From an uncultured Alphaproteobacteria bacterium (GTDB taxonomy: Bacteria > Pseudomonadota > Alphaproteobacteria > HIMB59 > GCA-002718135), in assembly GCA_902628645.1 (NCBI GenBank), contig CACONS010000007.1, positions 1-62,092 on the forward strand: DNA of 62,092 nucleotides, written 5' to 3'. Each line of letters starts with the position of its first letter. The first letter of the stretch is position 1. A program made the translations under genes and the position numbers. The notes under the pieces are model-generated. The model saw nothing but the letters and a program-made list of their open reading frames with translations. It made no database searches and had not been told where the DNA came from. Shown in pieces: positions 17,229-26,112 of this stretch.

Positions 17229-18035
17229 TTATTCACTCTCGAACCAATTGACTTCTGTTTTTAAAAAATCTTCGCTATGCACTACTAAAGAATTTTCTTT
17301 TATCAAAACAACATTATAATTTGGATCAGTATTTGCTGTTCCTAAACGATATTTATTTGAGAAGTTCGAAACTAAAGGTGACCATGTACTTCGTGGTGAA
17401 GAAAATGCAATACCTAAGTATTGACCTGATACAGTAATATGCTGGTGTCCAAAAAATATGTGTTTGATATTTTTATTATACTTTAATAATATTTTTTTAA
17501 ATTTATCTTTTTGAACAAGACCTATTTTATCACTATTTTTATCTGCAAGTGCAAGAGGATTATGATGCATAAAAACATATATACTTTTGTCTATTCCTTT
17601 TTCTAATTCATTTTCAAACCATCTTTGCCTATTTTCACAAAAGTAACCGCTATCTGTTTTTGGTTCATTGGTATCTAAAAAAATAAATAGTTTATTTTCA
17701 ATAGTCTCAATGTATTGAATGAAACCATTTTCATCATTTTTAACTTCAGTAAAATATTTTTTAAAATTCTCTCTGTTATCATGATTACCTATAATTAATT
17801 TTGGAAATAGCTTTTCTGGTAAATCTGCCTCTTTTACAATGTCTAAAAATATCTTGTATGCGCCTTCACTGCCAAAATGTGTAATATCTCCTGATATTAC
17901 AAATAAATCTGCGTCTAAATGATTTTTTTTAATATGCTTTAAAGCTTTTTTAAACCTTAACTGCGAGTCTATTCCGTGTAAAATATCAGGTTCAATATGA
18001 GGATCTGATAAGTGCAATATTTTCATATTTTCCAT
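17229..18035 (-). CDS. GpdQ/CpdA-like metallophosphoesterase (glycerophosphodiesterase candidate)
   Basis: A 268-aa calcineurin-like phosphodiesterase with all binuclear-metal motifs: Asp11 and His13 (LHLSDPHIE), SGDITHFG, IGNHDNREN, FMHHNPLAL and IFFGHQHIT. Length and layout match GpdQ (about 274 aa) and class III cyclic-nucleotide phosphodiesterases. No signal peptide, so cytoplasmic. It is divergent from the CUT1 transporter operon that ends in a tandem GDPD, which favours a glycerophosphodiester substrate; cAMP cleavage is the alternative. A second start three codons in (MKILHLSD) is possible. Confidence 0.8.
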   Translation of the reverse strand: MENMKILHLSDPHIEPDILHGIDSQLRFKKALKHIKKNHLDADLFVISGDITHFGSEGAYKIFLDIVKEADLPEKLFPKLIIGNHDNRENFKKYFTEVKNDENGFIQYIETIENKLFIFLDTNEPKTDSGYFCENRQRWFENELEKGIDKSIYVFMHHNPLALADKNSDKIGLVQKDKFKKILLKYNKNIKHIFFGHQHITVSGQYLGIAFSSPRSTWSPLVSNFSNKYRLGTANTDPNYNVVLIKENSLVVHSEDFLKTEVNWFESE

Positions 18036-18205
18036 TTTTTATAACAATTTCTTTGGTAATTAAGATAAAAACTTTTAAAAATTTTATTAACATTTTTTGT
18101 ATAAAAAAAATTTTTGTTTAGGAATTTTTAATATCCCAAAAATATAATGATAATTTGACTTTTTTGGAATTACTCTATTTTTAAGACTCAAGAAACCCTT
18201 AATTA

Positions 18206-18252
18206 CTGTCATTTTTTTTGAATTTGACATACATTTTTTTGAGTGATTAATT
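18206..18252 (+). promoter_or_regulatory. Candidate promoter of the second binding-protein gene
   Basis: The 252-bp gap 18036-18287 is very AT-rich and has no open gene. TTGACA (18224-18229) is a perfect -35 hexamer; TTAATT (18247-18252) lies 17 bp downstream as a weak -10. Eighteen bases before it is CTGTCAT (18206-18212), identical to a half-site of the classical Pho box, with only poor 11-bp repeats at 18217 and 18228. A strong ribosome site GGGAGG (18276-18281) precedes the ATG at 18288. Confidence 0.4.
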
Positions 18253-18287
18253 AATTACATAATATTAATATTTATGGGAGGTACTAA

Positions 18288-19634
18288 ATGAATATTAAAA
18301 AAATTATTATAGCATTTCTTATAACTCTATTTAGTTTTAGTTATGCTGTAGCGAAAGATGTAAAAATTACAGTATGGGCAGGAGGAACTAACGAAGCTGA
18401 CTACTATAGAATGGAAGCAATCAAGATGGCTGCTGATATACTCACTCGTGAAATGGCGATACAAGGAGAAGAGATTAATATCACTGTAGAAGGTAAGAGA
18501 GACTTTGGTGGATGGGGAGAGTTTAAGCAAGCTGTTACCCTAGCAGCTGAAGATGGATCAGCTCCTAATATAGTTGTTACAAGTCACCTTGACATAGCAC
18601 CATGGAGTCAAGCAGGTTACATTGTTCCTGTAGAAGATTATCTTGATATGGATGCTTGGCCATTAAATGATATTTATGACAACTTAATGGAAATTGCAGC
18701 TTACAACGGAATACAATATGGTCTTCCGCAAGATGCAGAAAGTAGACCTTTCTTCTTTTGGAAGGAATATCTAAAAGGTATTGGTTACTCGGATAGTGAT
18801 ATTGATGCACTACCTTCTAAAGTTGCTTCTGGTGATTATACTCTAGCTAATGTTCTTGAAGATGCAAAGAAAGCTGTATCAATGGGATTAGTAGAAGAGG
18901 GTTATGGTTTTTACCCTAGAGTGTCTAATGGTCCTGATTATGCTCAATTCTATCAATCGTTTGGAGGTGAGTTAATGGACTCTGCATCAGGTAAACTATT
19001 GTTAGATAAAGCTTCAATGCAAGAATTTTATCAATTCTTTGCGGATGCAGTTGCTGCAGGAGTGACAAAGAAAAATCATATCGGTACTGATTGGGGACAA
19101 TGGTACAATGAAGTTGCAAATGGTAAAGCTGCTTTTTGGCATGGTGGAACATGGCACTATGCTAGATACACTGGAAAAGAAGGAAATGATGATTTCTTCG
19201 GAACAATTCAATTCACTCTTATTCCAGCAGGAAATGACAGAGGCAGAGCAAATACCATTACGCATCCTCTAGTTTATCTTGTAACAAATCAAAATGATGA
19301 GGATTTACAAGATATCGCATCTCAGCTTGTAAAGATTGCTTCTGAGCCTCGAATCAATTCTTTACATGCTATTGAATCTGCACACTTAGGTATTTCTAAA
19401 CAACAATCTAATGTTGGACTTTATGCAAATGACCAATGGGCTGCAGAAGCAACTGAAGTACTTTTAGGGTCAGCTAATGCTCAACCTAACCATTTACAAT
19501 ATGGTGTATTTTCAGAAGCTATGTGGGCTGGTTTAGAGTCTGTGTGGACTGGTTCTAAATCTGCCGCTGATGCAGTAAATGATCTTGAAAGCGAATTATC
19601 TTCAAAACTTGGAGATGATTTACTAGTTAGATAA
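18288..19634 (+). CDS. CUT1-type ABC transporter substrate-binding protein (organophosphate candidate)
   Basis: A 448-aa periplasmic binding protein with signal peptide 1-22 (ends AVA, before KDVKITVWAGG). The fold is SBP_bac_1, the CUT1 sugar and glycerophosphate class. The protein is acidic and rich in aromatic residues (HGGTWHYARYTG, PDYAQFYQSFGGE), consistent with a polar ligand pocket. It heads an operon with two permeases, an ATPase and a tandem glycerophosphodiester phosphodiesterase, so the ligand is plausibly a glycerophosphodiester or related headgroup compound. This is inferred from the operon; the sequence alone would also allow a sugar. Confidence 0.87.
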   Translation: MNIKKIIIAFLITLFSFSYAVAKDVKITVWAGGTNEADYYRMEAIKMAADILTREMAIQGEEINITVEGKRDFGGWGEFKQAVTLAAEDGSAPNIVVTSHLDIAPWSQAGYIVPVEDYLDMDAWPLNDIYDNLMEIAAYNGIQYGLPQDAESRPFFFWKEYLKGIGYSDSDIDALPSKVASGDYTLANVLEDAKKAVSMGLVEEGYGFYPRVSNGPDYAQFYQSFGGELMDSASGKLLLDKASMQEFYQFFADAVAAGVTKKNHIGTDWGQWYNEVANGKAAFWHGGTWHYARYTGKEGNDDFFGTIQFTLIPAGNDRGRANTITHPLVYLVTNQNDEDLQDIASQLVKIASEPRINSLHAIESAHLGISKQQSNVGLYANDQWAAEATEVLLGSANAQPNHLQYGVFSEAMWAGLESVWTGSKSAADAVNDLESELSSKLGDDLLVR

Positions 19635-19650
19635 TACTTTACAAATAATA

Positions 19651-19682
19651 AACAGGAGTGAGTTTCACTCCTGTTAATTTTA
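19651..19682 (+). terminator. Intra-operon hairpin after the second binding-protein gene
   Basis: AACAGGAGTG (19651-19660) and CACTCCTGTT (19666-19675) make a perfect 10-bp stem with loop AGTTT, followed by the weak T-rich AATTTTAT. It lies between the binding-protein stop and the permease start (19692), so it is more likely an mRNA-stabilising or partially terminating hairpin than a full stop. Confidence 0.65.
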
Positions 19683-19691
19683 TAAAAAATT

Positions 19692-20993
19692 ATGAATAGA
19701 ATAAACTGGTTTGGTTTTATTTTTATATCTCCGGTACTAATAATGGTTTTATTATTTTTTCTAACGCCAGTTGTTATGACTGCTTTTTTTTCATTTACAA
19801 ATATGTCAACATCAACAGGCATAAAAGGAGGAGAGTATTTAATTAATCAAGAAACAATTAAAGAAATAAAAAAATATAATATTCAAAAAGATACTATTGA
19901 AAAACTTGAAAATGCTGGGTACTCAATTAATGAAGAAGGTTTAAAAATTATAAGTGAAAAATATAAAGAATCTCTATCAAACGAAATTAAGTCTTTATAT
20001 TTTGGTGACAAATTTACAAATAGAAAAGATTTAGAGAGAGCACTTAAAAAATTAAAAAAGAATAAAATTAAAAAAACACGTGATAGAAAAGAAATCGCTG
20101 AAATATTTAAAGAATCAATTATTAATGAAAGGTTTGTTAGCAAGTCTATTTTTGAGGAAAATTTAATAAAGCTTGAAATAAACCAAAATGATAGAGAAGT
20201 AATTATTAAAGAAAGTTATACTGGTTGGTCTTGGACTAATAATAATTTCAAATTAATTTATAATTTACCATCTTCTTATAAGTTTGCATTTTATACACTT
20301 ATTTATGTCTCTTTTACTTTAACATTCAATGTAGTTTTTGGTTTGTTTCTTGCAATTTCTACGTTTTATTTACCATCAAAAACGGCTTCTACTTTCAGGA
20401 CTATTTGGTTTTTGCCAAGGATACTTCCTCCTGTACTATATGTTCTGATGTGGAAATGGTTCACTTGGGACACTGGATTTATTTCACAAATGTCAACTTA
20501 CTTTGGTGCATCACCAAAAAATTGGATGATGGATTCTCCAATTCATGCTTGGACAGTTATAGTATTAATTAATGGATTTGTTGGAGCATCTTTTGGAATG
20601 ATACTATTTTCGTCGGCAATTAAGGCCATACCATCATCAATGTTATATGCATCTGAGGTTGATGGTGCAAACAGATGGCAACAAATATGGAATATAATAA
20701 TTCCTCAATTAAGATGGCCAATAATGTTTACAACGGCCTATCAAACTTTGTCATTATTAACTTCATTTGAATACATTTTATTAGCGACAAATGGAGGACC
20801 AGGTAGATCCACCGAAGTTTGGGCTTTAGCTGCGTATCACACAGCACTGCAAAATTATGCAGGTAATTTACAATATGGCTTAGGCGCTACTTATGCTTTG
20901 GTCTTAGTAATAATAGGAATAATTGCTAGCTTATTCTATTTGAAATTTTTTAACTTTAAGGACCTAGTAACTAAACCTAGGATTGAGGGATAA
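19692..20993 (+). CDS. CUT1-type ABC transporter permease with large extra periplasmic domain
   Basis: A 433-aa permease; usual length is about 290-320. Helix 1 is residues 5-35. A hydrophilic region of about 140 residues (roughly 37-176), very rich in Lys, Glu, Asn and Ile with predicted helices, precedes the usual GWSWTNNNFKLIYN entry motif and helix 2 (from about residue 199). The EAA loop SSMLYASEVDGANRWQQIW and the C-terminal helices are normal. With helix 1 oriented in-to-out the insert would be periplasmic. MalF has an extra domain too, but after a later helix. It forms an operon with the genes on both sides, one base before the next permease. Confidence 0.87.
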   Translation: MNRINWFGFIFISPVLIMVLLFFLTPVVMTAFFSFTNMSTSTGIKGGEYLINQETIKEIKKYNIQKDTIEKLENAGYSINEEGLKIISEKYKESLSNEIKSLYFGDKFTNRKDLERALKKLKKNKIKKTRDRKEIAEIFKESIINERFVSKSIFEENLIKLEINQNDREVIIKESYTGWSWTNNNFKLIYNLPSSYKFAFYTLIYVSFTLTFNVVFGLFLAISTFYLPSKTASTFRTIWFLPRILPPVLYVLMWKWFTWDTGFISQMSTYFGASPKNWMMDSPIHAWTVIVLINGFVGASFGMILFSSAIKAIPSSMLYASEVDGANRWQQIWNIIIPQLRWPIMFTTAYQTLSLLTSFEYILLATNGGPGRSTEVWALAAYHTALQNYAGNLQYGLGATYALVLVIIGIIASLFYLKFFNFKDLVTKPRIEG

Positions 20994-21821
20994 ATGAATA
21001 ATTATTATCGTTCTTGGCCAATAACATTGCTACTTACATTAATTTCTTTGCCACTATTAATAATGTTCATTTTTCAGATAATAGATAATTTCACAAATCC
21101 TGCTCCTGGCGGTATTTGGCCAAGTAGTTTTACATTAGAGCATTGGCGTTTTTTATGGGAAACACCAAAAACAGGTGAGTCCTATATTTGGACTGTAACT
21201 TTTAACACCTTTATTTTTGCAAGCACAACCTCAATTATGGTTACCTCACTATCCATGACATCAGGATATGTTCTTTCTCGTTTAGATATTCCCGGAAGAA
21301 AAATTTTTCTTGCCGGTTTAATAATGTTGCATGCTTTCCCAACTATCTCTCTTATAGTTGCTATCTTTTTAACCTTACAAATCATGGGTTTGTACAATAC
21401 CCTATTAGGCGTCATACTTGTGAAATCAGCTTTAGAATTACCATTCGGTGTTTGGATAATGAAAGGATTTTACGATACAGTTCCTTGGGAAATTGAAATG
21501 GCTGGCATTCAAGATGGTGCAAGCAGGTTTACTGTTTGGCGAAAACTTATTTTACCTCAAGTACAGCCTGGAATTGCCGCTTTACTAATTTTTTCTTTTT
21601 TATCAGGATGGAGTGAATTTGTATTACCTCTAGTTCTGGCACCAAGTAGTGATGTACAAGTACTATCAACCTATCTTTCTGCACTTATACTTGATGATAA
21701 CAAGTTTGATTTTAATTTATTTAAATCAGTTGGAACATTCTATGCCATTCCAGTTATTATTATTTACATAGTGTTTCAAAAAAAATTAATGAATATATAC
21801 GGAGGAGGTACAAAAGGATAA
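20994..21821 (+). CDS. CUT1-type ABC transporter permease (MalG-like)
   Basis: A 275-aa six-helix permease. The EAA loop is visible as VPWEIEMAGIQDGASRFTVW followed by KLILPQVQPGIAALLIFSFL. Immediately after helix 1 comes the periplasmic stretch PAPGGIWPSSFTLEHWRFLW, the family's usual segment. It starts right after the stop of the longer permease and its last base is the first base of the ATPase gene (overlap ATGA), showing tight coupling. It supplies half of the membrane channel. Confidence 0.9.
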   Translation: MNNYYRSWPITLLLTLISLPLLIMFIFQIIDNFTNPAPGGIWPSSFTLEHWRFLWETPKTGESYIWTVTFNTFIFASTTSIMVTSLSMTSGYVLSRLDIPGRKIFLAGLIMLHAFPTISLIVAIFLTLQIMGLYNTLLGVILVKSALELPFGVWIMKGFYDTVPWEIEMAGIQDGASRFTVWRKLILPQVQPGIAALLIFSFLSGWSEFVLPLVLAPSSDVQVLSTYLSALILDDNKFDFNLFKSVGTFYAIPVIIIYIVFQKKLMNIYGGGTKG

Positions 21822-22873
21822 TGAAATTAGTTTTAGAAAAATTTAGTAAATCTTTTGGTCCTGTTTCTGTAATTGAAAATTTAGATCTTACTGTACATAG
21901 TGGAGAAATGTTAGCACTTTTAGGTCCATCAGGATGTGGAAAATCTACAACACTTTTTTCTATATGTGGAATTTACAGAATGAATTCAGGTAAACTTTTA
22001 TTTGATCAAAAAGATATGTCAAATGTGCCTTCCCAACGAAGAAATGTTGGTGTGGTTTTTCAAAACTATGCTTTGTATCCACATATGACTGTTTACGAAA
22101 ATATTGCGTTTCCATTAAAATTAAAAAAACTTGACTCAAAAATTGTTGATGAAAAGGTTCAAGAGATAGCTAATCTTGTCTACATACCCGAATTACTTAA
22201 AAGAAAGCCCGCACAACTTTCAGGTGGCCAGCAACAACGAGTGGCATTAGCGAGAGCATTAATCAGAGAACCAGATGTATTATTGTTGGATGAGCCCCTT
22301 GCCAATCTAGACGCTAAACTTAGATTAGAAATGCGTTCTGAAATAAAAAGAATACAAAAAGAAACTGGAATTACTGCAATTCTTGTAACACATGATCAAG
22401 TTGAAGCAATGTCGATGTGCGATAGAATTGCTTTAATGAAGGATGGAAAAATTATTCAATTATCTACTCCAGATGAAATGTATAAAAATCCAATAGATAA
22501 GTTTGTTGCTGGCTTCATTGGTAATCCACCAATATCTTTCATTAATGGAGTTTTTAATAATGGTATGTTTATTTCTGGCAATTTAAAAATTAATCTAAAT
22601 ACTAATTTAAATATATCAGAAAATACAGAAATTGTTTTAGGTGTCAGACCCGAGCATTTTGGTCCACAATATGAAAATAAAGTTTCTGGAAAAATTACAT
22701 TTGTTGAAACACAAGGACGAGAGGATTTGTATGATGTTAGTTTTAATAATAATATAACCATAAGATCAATTCAGCCATCAGAAAATAGAGTTGAATTAAA
22801 CAGTGATGTTAATTGGGGAATCATGAAAGAAGGTTTACTGTTATTTGATAAAAATGGAAAAAGACTCAAATGA
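21821..22873 (+). CDS. CUT1-type ABC transporter ATP-binding protein
   Basis: A 350-aa MalK/UgpC-type ATPase. Walker A is GPSGCGKST (35-43), the signature is LSGGQQQRVALARALIREPD, Walker B is VLLLDEPLANLDA and the H-loop is ILVTHDQVEAM. The C-terminal regulatory region (IVLGVRPEHFGPQ) is present. It overlaps the next gene (tandem GDPD) by 20 or 29 bases depending on that gene's start. It energises the importer encoded by the three preceding genes. Confidence 0.93.
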   Translation: MKLVLEKFSKSFGPVSVIENLDLTVHSGEMLALLGPSGCGKSTTLFSICGIYRMNSGKLLFDQKDMSNVPSQRRNVGVVFQNYALYPHMTVYENIAFPLKLKKLDSKIVDEKVQEIANLVYIPELLKRKPAQLSGGQQQRVALARALIREPDVLLLDEPLANLDAKLRLEMRSEIKRIQKETGITAILVTHDQVEAMSMCDRIALMKDGKIIQLSTPDEMYKNPIDKFVAGFIGNPPISFINGVFNNGMFISGNLKINLNTNLNISENTEIVLGVRPEHFGPQYENKVSGKITFVETQGREDLYDVSFNNNITIRSIQPSENRVELNSDVNWGIMKEGLLLFDKNGKRLK

Positions 22874-24290
22874 AAATTGGTTAAGTCCTCATAAACCCTA
22901 CTCTATTGCGCACAGAGGAGCAAGCGCTTATTATCAAGAAAATACAATAGAATCCTTTTTCTTTGCTGCTAAAATTGGTGCAGATTTTTGGGAGGTTGAT
23001 GTACAAATAACCAAAGACAAACATCTAATTGTTTTTCATGATTCAATCCTAGATACTGGTGAAAATATTATTAATTTGTATCTTCAAGAAATAAGAACTA
23101 AGCTACCTATAAACACTGCACCTCTTTTTGAAGATGTTCTTAAGCTTGCAATAAAACTAAATGTAGGAATTTATCTCGACATTAAAGCTAGATATGTTTC
23201 TAATCTGCTAATTAAATTACTAAAAAAATATAATTATCAAAGAGTAATTATTGGTTCATTTAATATAGAGTTAATAAAGGAATTAAAAAAACTTGATAGT
23301 TCTTATCCTTACGCCATTCTCGTTCCTTCTGGTTTCAATCCATTTGAGTATGCTGAGAGTGCTGATATTATTCATTTGTGCTGGGAAAAATTAGAGAATC
23401 CTGAAAAATTATTAGACGATAATTTCTTTCAAAAGTGTGAAAAGAAAAATCAAAAAGTTGTTATATGGCATGAAGAAAACCCAGAAAGAATGAAGATATT
23501 AAGGAATTTACCCGTATTAGGTATTTGTTCTAATCAACCAGAACTTGTTAATCCAATTTTTAAAAATAATAGTCAATGGCCAGTTGAAGTTGTATGTCAT
23601 CGTGGACTTAATAGTCTAGCACCAGAAAATTCACTAGCATCAACTTTACTTGCATTATCATTTGGTTTCTCTCATGTAGAAATTGATATTAGAACAACAG
23701 CAGATAAAAAATTAATAATTAATCACGACTCTACTTTTAATAGAACTTCAAATTATAAAGGATACGTCAATAAAACTCTTTCTTCAAGTTTAGATAAAAT
23801 TGAAATAGGAAAAAAATTTAATTCAGATTTTACAAATCAGCAAATTCCCAAATTAGAAGAAATATTAGAAATTGTTGAACTATATAACGGTAATTTATAT
23901 GCTGAAATTAAAGATGGAAAAGTAGATGATGTAATTAATACAATTAATAAATTTAATTATTTAGAAAAATGTTTTTTTTGGTCTGAAAACAAAAATATAA
24001 TGATGGATATTATAAATTTTAATCCCAATTTAAATTATATGCTAAGGAGACAAGACTTTGATACATTAAATGAAATAATTGAAAATTATAATCCTAAAAT
24101 AATTGAATATACCCTTAGAGATAAGCTAGAAGAATTAAATATTTTAAAACAAAAGAATATAAAATCTATGATTGCGTATATGGGAAATGATGAAAAAGTT
24201 TTAAAAAAAATTATCCAACTTAAAACTGATTATGTAAATCTTGATCAACCAATCTTATTTTCAAGCTTTTATTCTAAAGAATATAGTTAA
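22854..24290 (+). CDS. Tandem-domain glycerophosphodiester phosphodiesterase
   Basis: A 478-aa protein with two GDPD barrels in one chain. Domain 1 has IAHRGASAYYQENT (His20, Arg21), WEVDVQ and FHDS. Domain 2 begins near residue 245 with CHRGLNSLAPENS (His249), VEIDIRT and INHDS. Both keep the catalytic His-Arg, Glu-x-Asp and His set, so both may be active. No signal peptide, so it would act in the cytoplasm on imported glycerophosphodiesters, releasing glycerol-3-phosphate and an alcohol. Typical bacterial GDPDs have one domain of about 250 aa. ATG 22854 is preferred; TTG 22845, with AAGAAGG upstream, is the alternative start. The end overlaps the convergent cupin gene by four bases. Confidence 0.85.
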   Translation: MEKDSNENWLSPHKPYSIAHRGASAYYQENTIESFFFAAKIGADFWEVDVQITKDKHLIVFHDSILDTGENIINLYLQEIRTKLPINTAPLFEDVLKLAIKLNVGIYLDIKARYVSNLLIKLLKKYNYQRVIIGSFNIELIKELKKLDSSYPYAILVPSGFNPFEYAESADIIHLCWEKLENPEKLLDDNFFQKCEKKNQKVVIWHEENPERMKILRNLPVLGICSNQPELVNPIFKNNSQWPVEVVCHRGLNSLAPENSLASTLLALSFGFSHVEIDIRTTADKKLIINHDSTFNRTSNYKGYVNKTLSSSLDKIEIGKKFNSDFTNQQIPKLEEILEIVELYNGNLYAEIKDGKVDDVINTINKFNYLEKCFFWSENKNIMMDIINFNPNLNYMLRRQDFDTLNEIIENYNPKIIEYTLRDKLEELNILKQKNIKSMIAYMGNDEKVLKKIIQLKTDYVNLDQPILFSSFYSKEYS

Positions 24291-24919
24291 ATATTAGTCT
24301 TAAAGTAAATATATTTGTTAAACTCTTCCTTTAAGTCGATGCTGACTCTTGCATGTACCTTTCCTTGTTTGCCTTGGAAAGATTGTTTTTCAGTAATAGG
24401 AAATACGCCTTCATGCCAAATGTTTGGATGAATATACAAACCTTTTGATCCTTCACAATAAAATGCTTTAAAATGTTCTGGTTCAATATCGTCTGTCGGT
24501 AAAGCTAAAGGACAAATAAATGGTTTATTTTCTTCAGGATAGAAAAGCTGACCTCCATCAGGATGATAATTTGCATGCCATAGAAATATTTTTGTTGGAT
24601 CTGAATATTTATCTTTTTGTAATTCTTGATCAGGATTATTGGCATAACCCAGTATATATTTTCCATCTACTTCATAATCACTCTTATGTTGGACAGCATT
24701 ATTTTGCCCATAAAGCACGTCACCTTGCCACCAGGTATCAAAAGAACCTTCGGTAGTTCCACCTTCATTACCAGTTCCCTCTTCTATTTCGCGCCATCCT
24801 TGTTTTGGCCAAGTAACAATTTCAATATCACTATTTTCAAAACTATCGATTAAATACCCATATCCTTTAAGATTTTCATTTGTTGCTTTAACTAATGGTA
24901 TTTCAACTTCTTTTGTCAT
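24287..24919 (-). CDS. AllA-like cupin (ureidoglycolate lyase fold), phnW-linked
   Basis: A 210-aa protein resembling ureidoglycolate lyase (AllA). The C-terminal half has the cupin pattern: HPDGGQLFYPEENKPFICPL, then EHFKAFYCEGSKGLYIHPNI and WHEGVFPI with candidate metal or substrate histidines. AllA turns ureidoglycolate into glyoxylate and urea. No allantoin genes lie nearby; the gene begins seven bases after phnW on the same strand, so it is almost surely cotranscribed with it. A role in handling an aminophosphonate-derived product is possible. Annotation as a true ureidoglycolate lyase would be unsafe. Confidence 0.7.
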   Translation of the reverse strand: MTKEVEIPLVKATNENLKGYGYLIDSFENSDIEIVTWPKQGWREIEEGTGNEGGTTEGSFDTWWQGDVLYGQNNAVQHKSDYEVDGKYILGYANNPDQELQKDKYSDPTKIFLWHANYHPDGGQLFYPEENKPFICPLALPTDDIEPEHFKAFYCEGSKGLYIHPNIWHEGVFPITEKQSFQGKQGKVHARVSIDLKEEFNKYIYFKTNI

Positions 24920-24926
24920 TGTTTTG

Positions 24927-26024
24927 TTAGTTTAATGTTAATCCCAATTCAGTAACGACTTCTTTTACAGCTTTTATTGTATCCATCATGTCTTGTTCAT
25001 CTAAATTACCAATACACCCAATTCTAAAAGTTTCTGCAACTGTTAGTTTTCCAGGATAAATTAAAAAATCTTTTTCACTAAGAGCATTATAAAATTTCTC
25101 AAAGTTAAATTTAGGATCATTAGGTTGTTTAAAAGTAATAATAATCGGTGCTTGCAAATTATCAGGAAGTAGTTGTTCAAATCCTAACTCTTTCATTCCA
25201 TTACAAATAATTTCACAATTTTTTTTATATCTTTTACCTCTTCCCTCTACACCACCTTGTTCTTTATGTTCTTCAATAGCTTGATTGAATGCAGCCAATA
25301 CATGTGTTGGAGGTGTAAATCGCCATTGTTTATTTTTTTCCATTGCTTGCCATTGATCATACAAGTCTAGACTTAGTGAGTGACTATTGCCTTTTGCATT
25401 TTGAATAACTTCATTTTTAACAAGAATGAAACCAACACCTGGCACACCTTCTAAGCATTTATTTGATGAAGCGGCTACAGCATCAAAAGTAATTGCTTTA
25501 GAACTTAAGGGTAATGCACCAAAGGCACTCATTGCATCAATGAATAACGATAATTTTTTCATTTCAACTAATTTTGCAATCTCTTCAATAGGATTTAAAA
25601 TACCCGATGTTGTTTCACAATATACAGCAAAGACGTGTGTTAAGTTGTTGCTATCAATTAACTCTTCAATTTTATTGATCTCATGTACTTCATGTTCAGC
25701 AACTTCATATTCAATAAAATCTCTCCCTAAATATGTGCACATTTTTTTCATTCTTTTTCCGTAAGCACCATTGATCAGAATCAGAATTTTAGAATCTTTT
25801 TGAGTAAGAGAGCTCACCATCGACTCTACAGCAAAAGTTCCACTTCCCTGCATTGGAACACATTGATATTTATCTTCACCGTCTATTAATTTAACAAGGG
25901 AATCTCTAATTGATGCATTGAGATCAATAAATTTTGTATCTCTCGAACCCCAATCATGAAGCATTGCCTCTTTTGTTGACATCGATGTCGTGAGAGGCCC
26001 AGGGGTTAATAATTTTTTATCCAT
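24927..26024 (-). CDS. phnW: 2-aminoethylphosphonate--pyruvate transaminase
   Basis: A 365-aa PLP-dependent class V aminotransferase that converts 2-aminoethylphosphonate and pyruvate to phosphonoacetaldehyde and alanine. The start LLTPGPLTTSMSTKEAMLHD and WGSRD are PhnW hallmarks. The PLP-binding lysine is Lys189 in SSNKCLEGVPGVGF. Segments VPMQGSGTFAVESM and GCIGNLDEQDM are also typical. Length is normal. It heads a two-gene leftward unit with the AllA-like cupin and is divergent from the PhnZ-like gene. No phosphonatase (phnX) is in the window; the phnY-phnA route at 9.8-12.4 kb would use its product. Confidence 0.95.
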   Translation of the reverse strand: MDKKLLTPGPLTTSMSTKEAMLHDWGSRDTKFIDLNASIRDSLVKLIDGEDKYQCVPMQGSGTFAVESMVSSLTQKDSKILILINGAYGKRMKKMCTYLGRDFIEYEVAEHEVHEINKIEELIDSNNLTHVFAVYCETTSGILNPIEEIAKLVEMKKLSLFIDAMSAFGALPLSSKAITFDAVAASSNKCLEGVPGVGFILVKNEVIQNAKGNSHSLSLDLYDQWQAMEKNKQWRFTPPTHVLAAFNQAIEEHKEQGGVEGRGKRYKKNCEIICNGMKELGFEQLLPDNLQAPIIITFKQPNDPKFNFEKFYNALSEKDFLIYPGKLTVAETFRIGCIGNLDEQDMMDTIKAVKEVVTELGLTLN

Positions 26025-26112
26025 TAAATATTTACTTAATAAATATTATTATAAATTTGATCAATCTTATTAAAGTTGGAATTGAATTTATTTTCTAATA
26101 AGTTAATTATAA

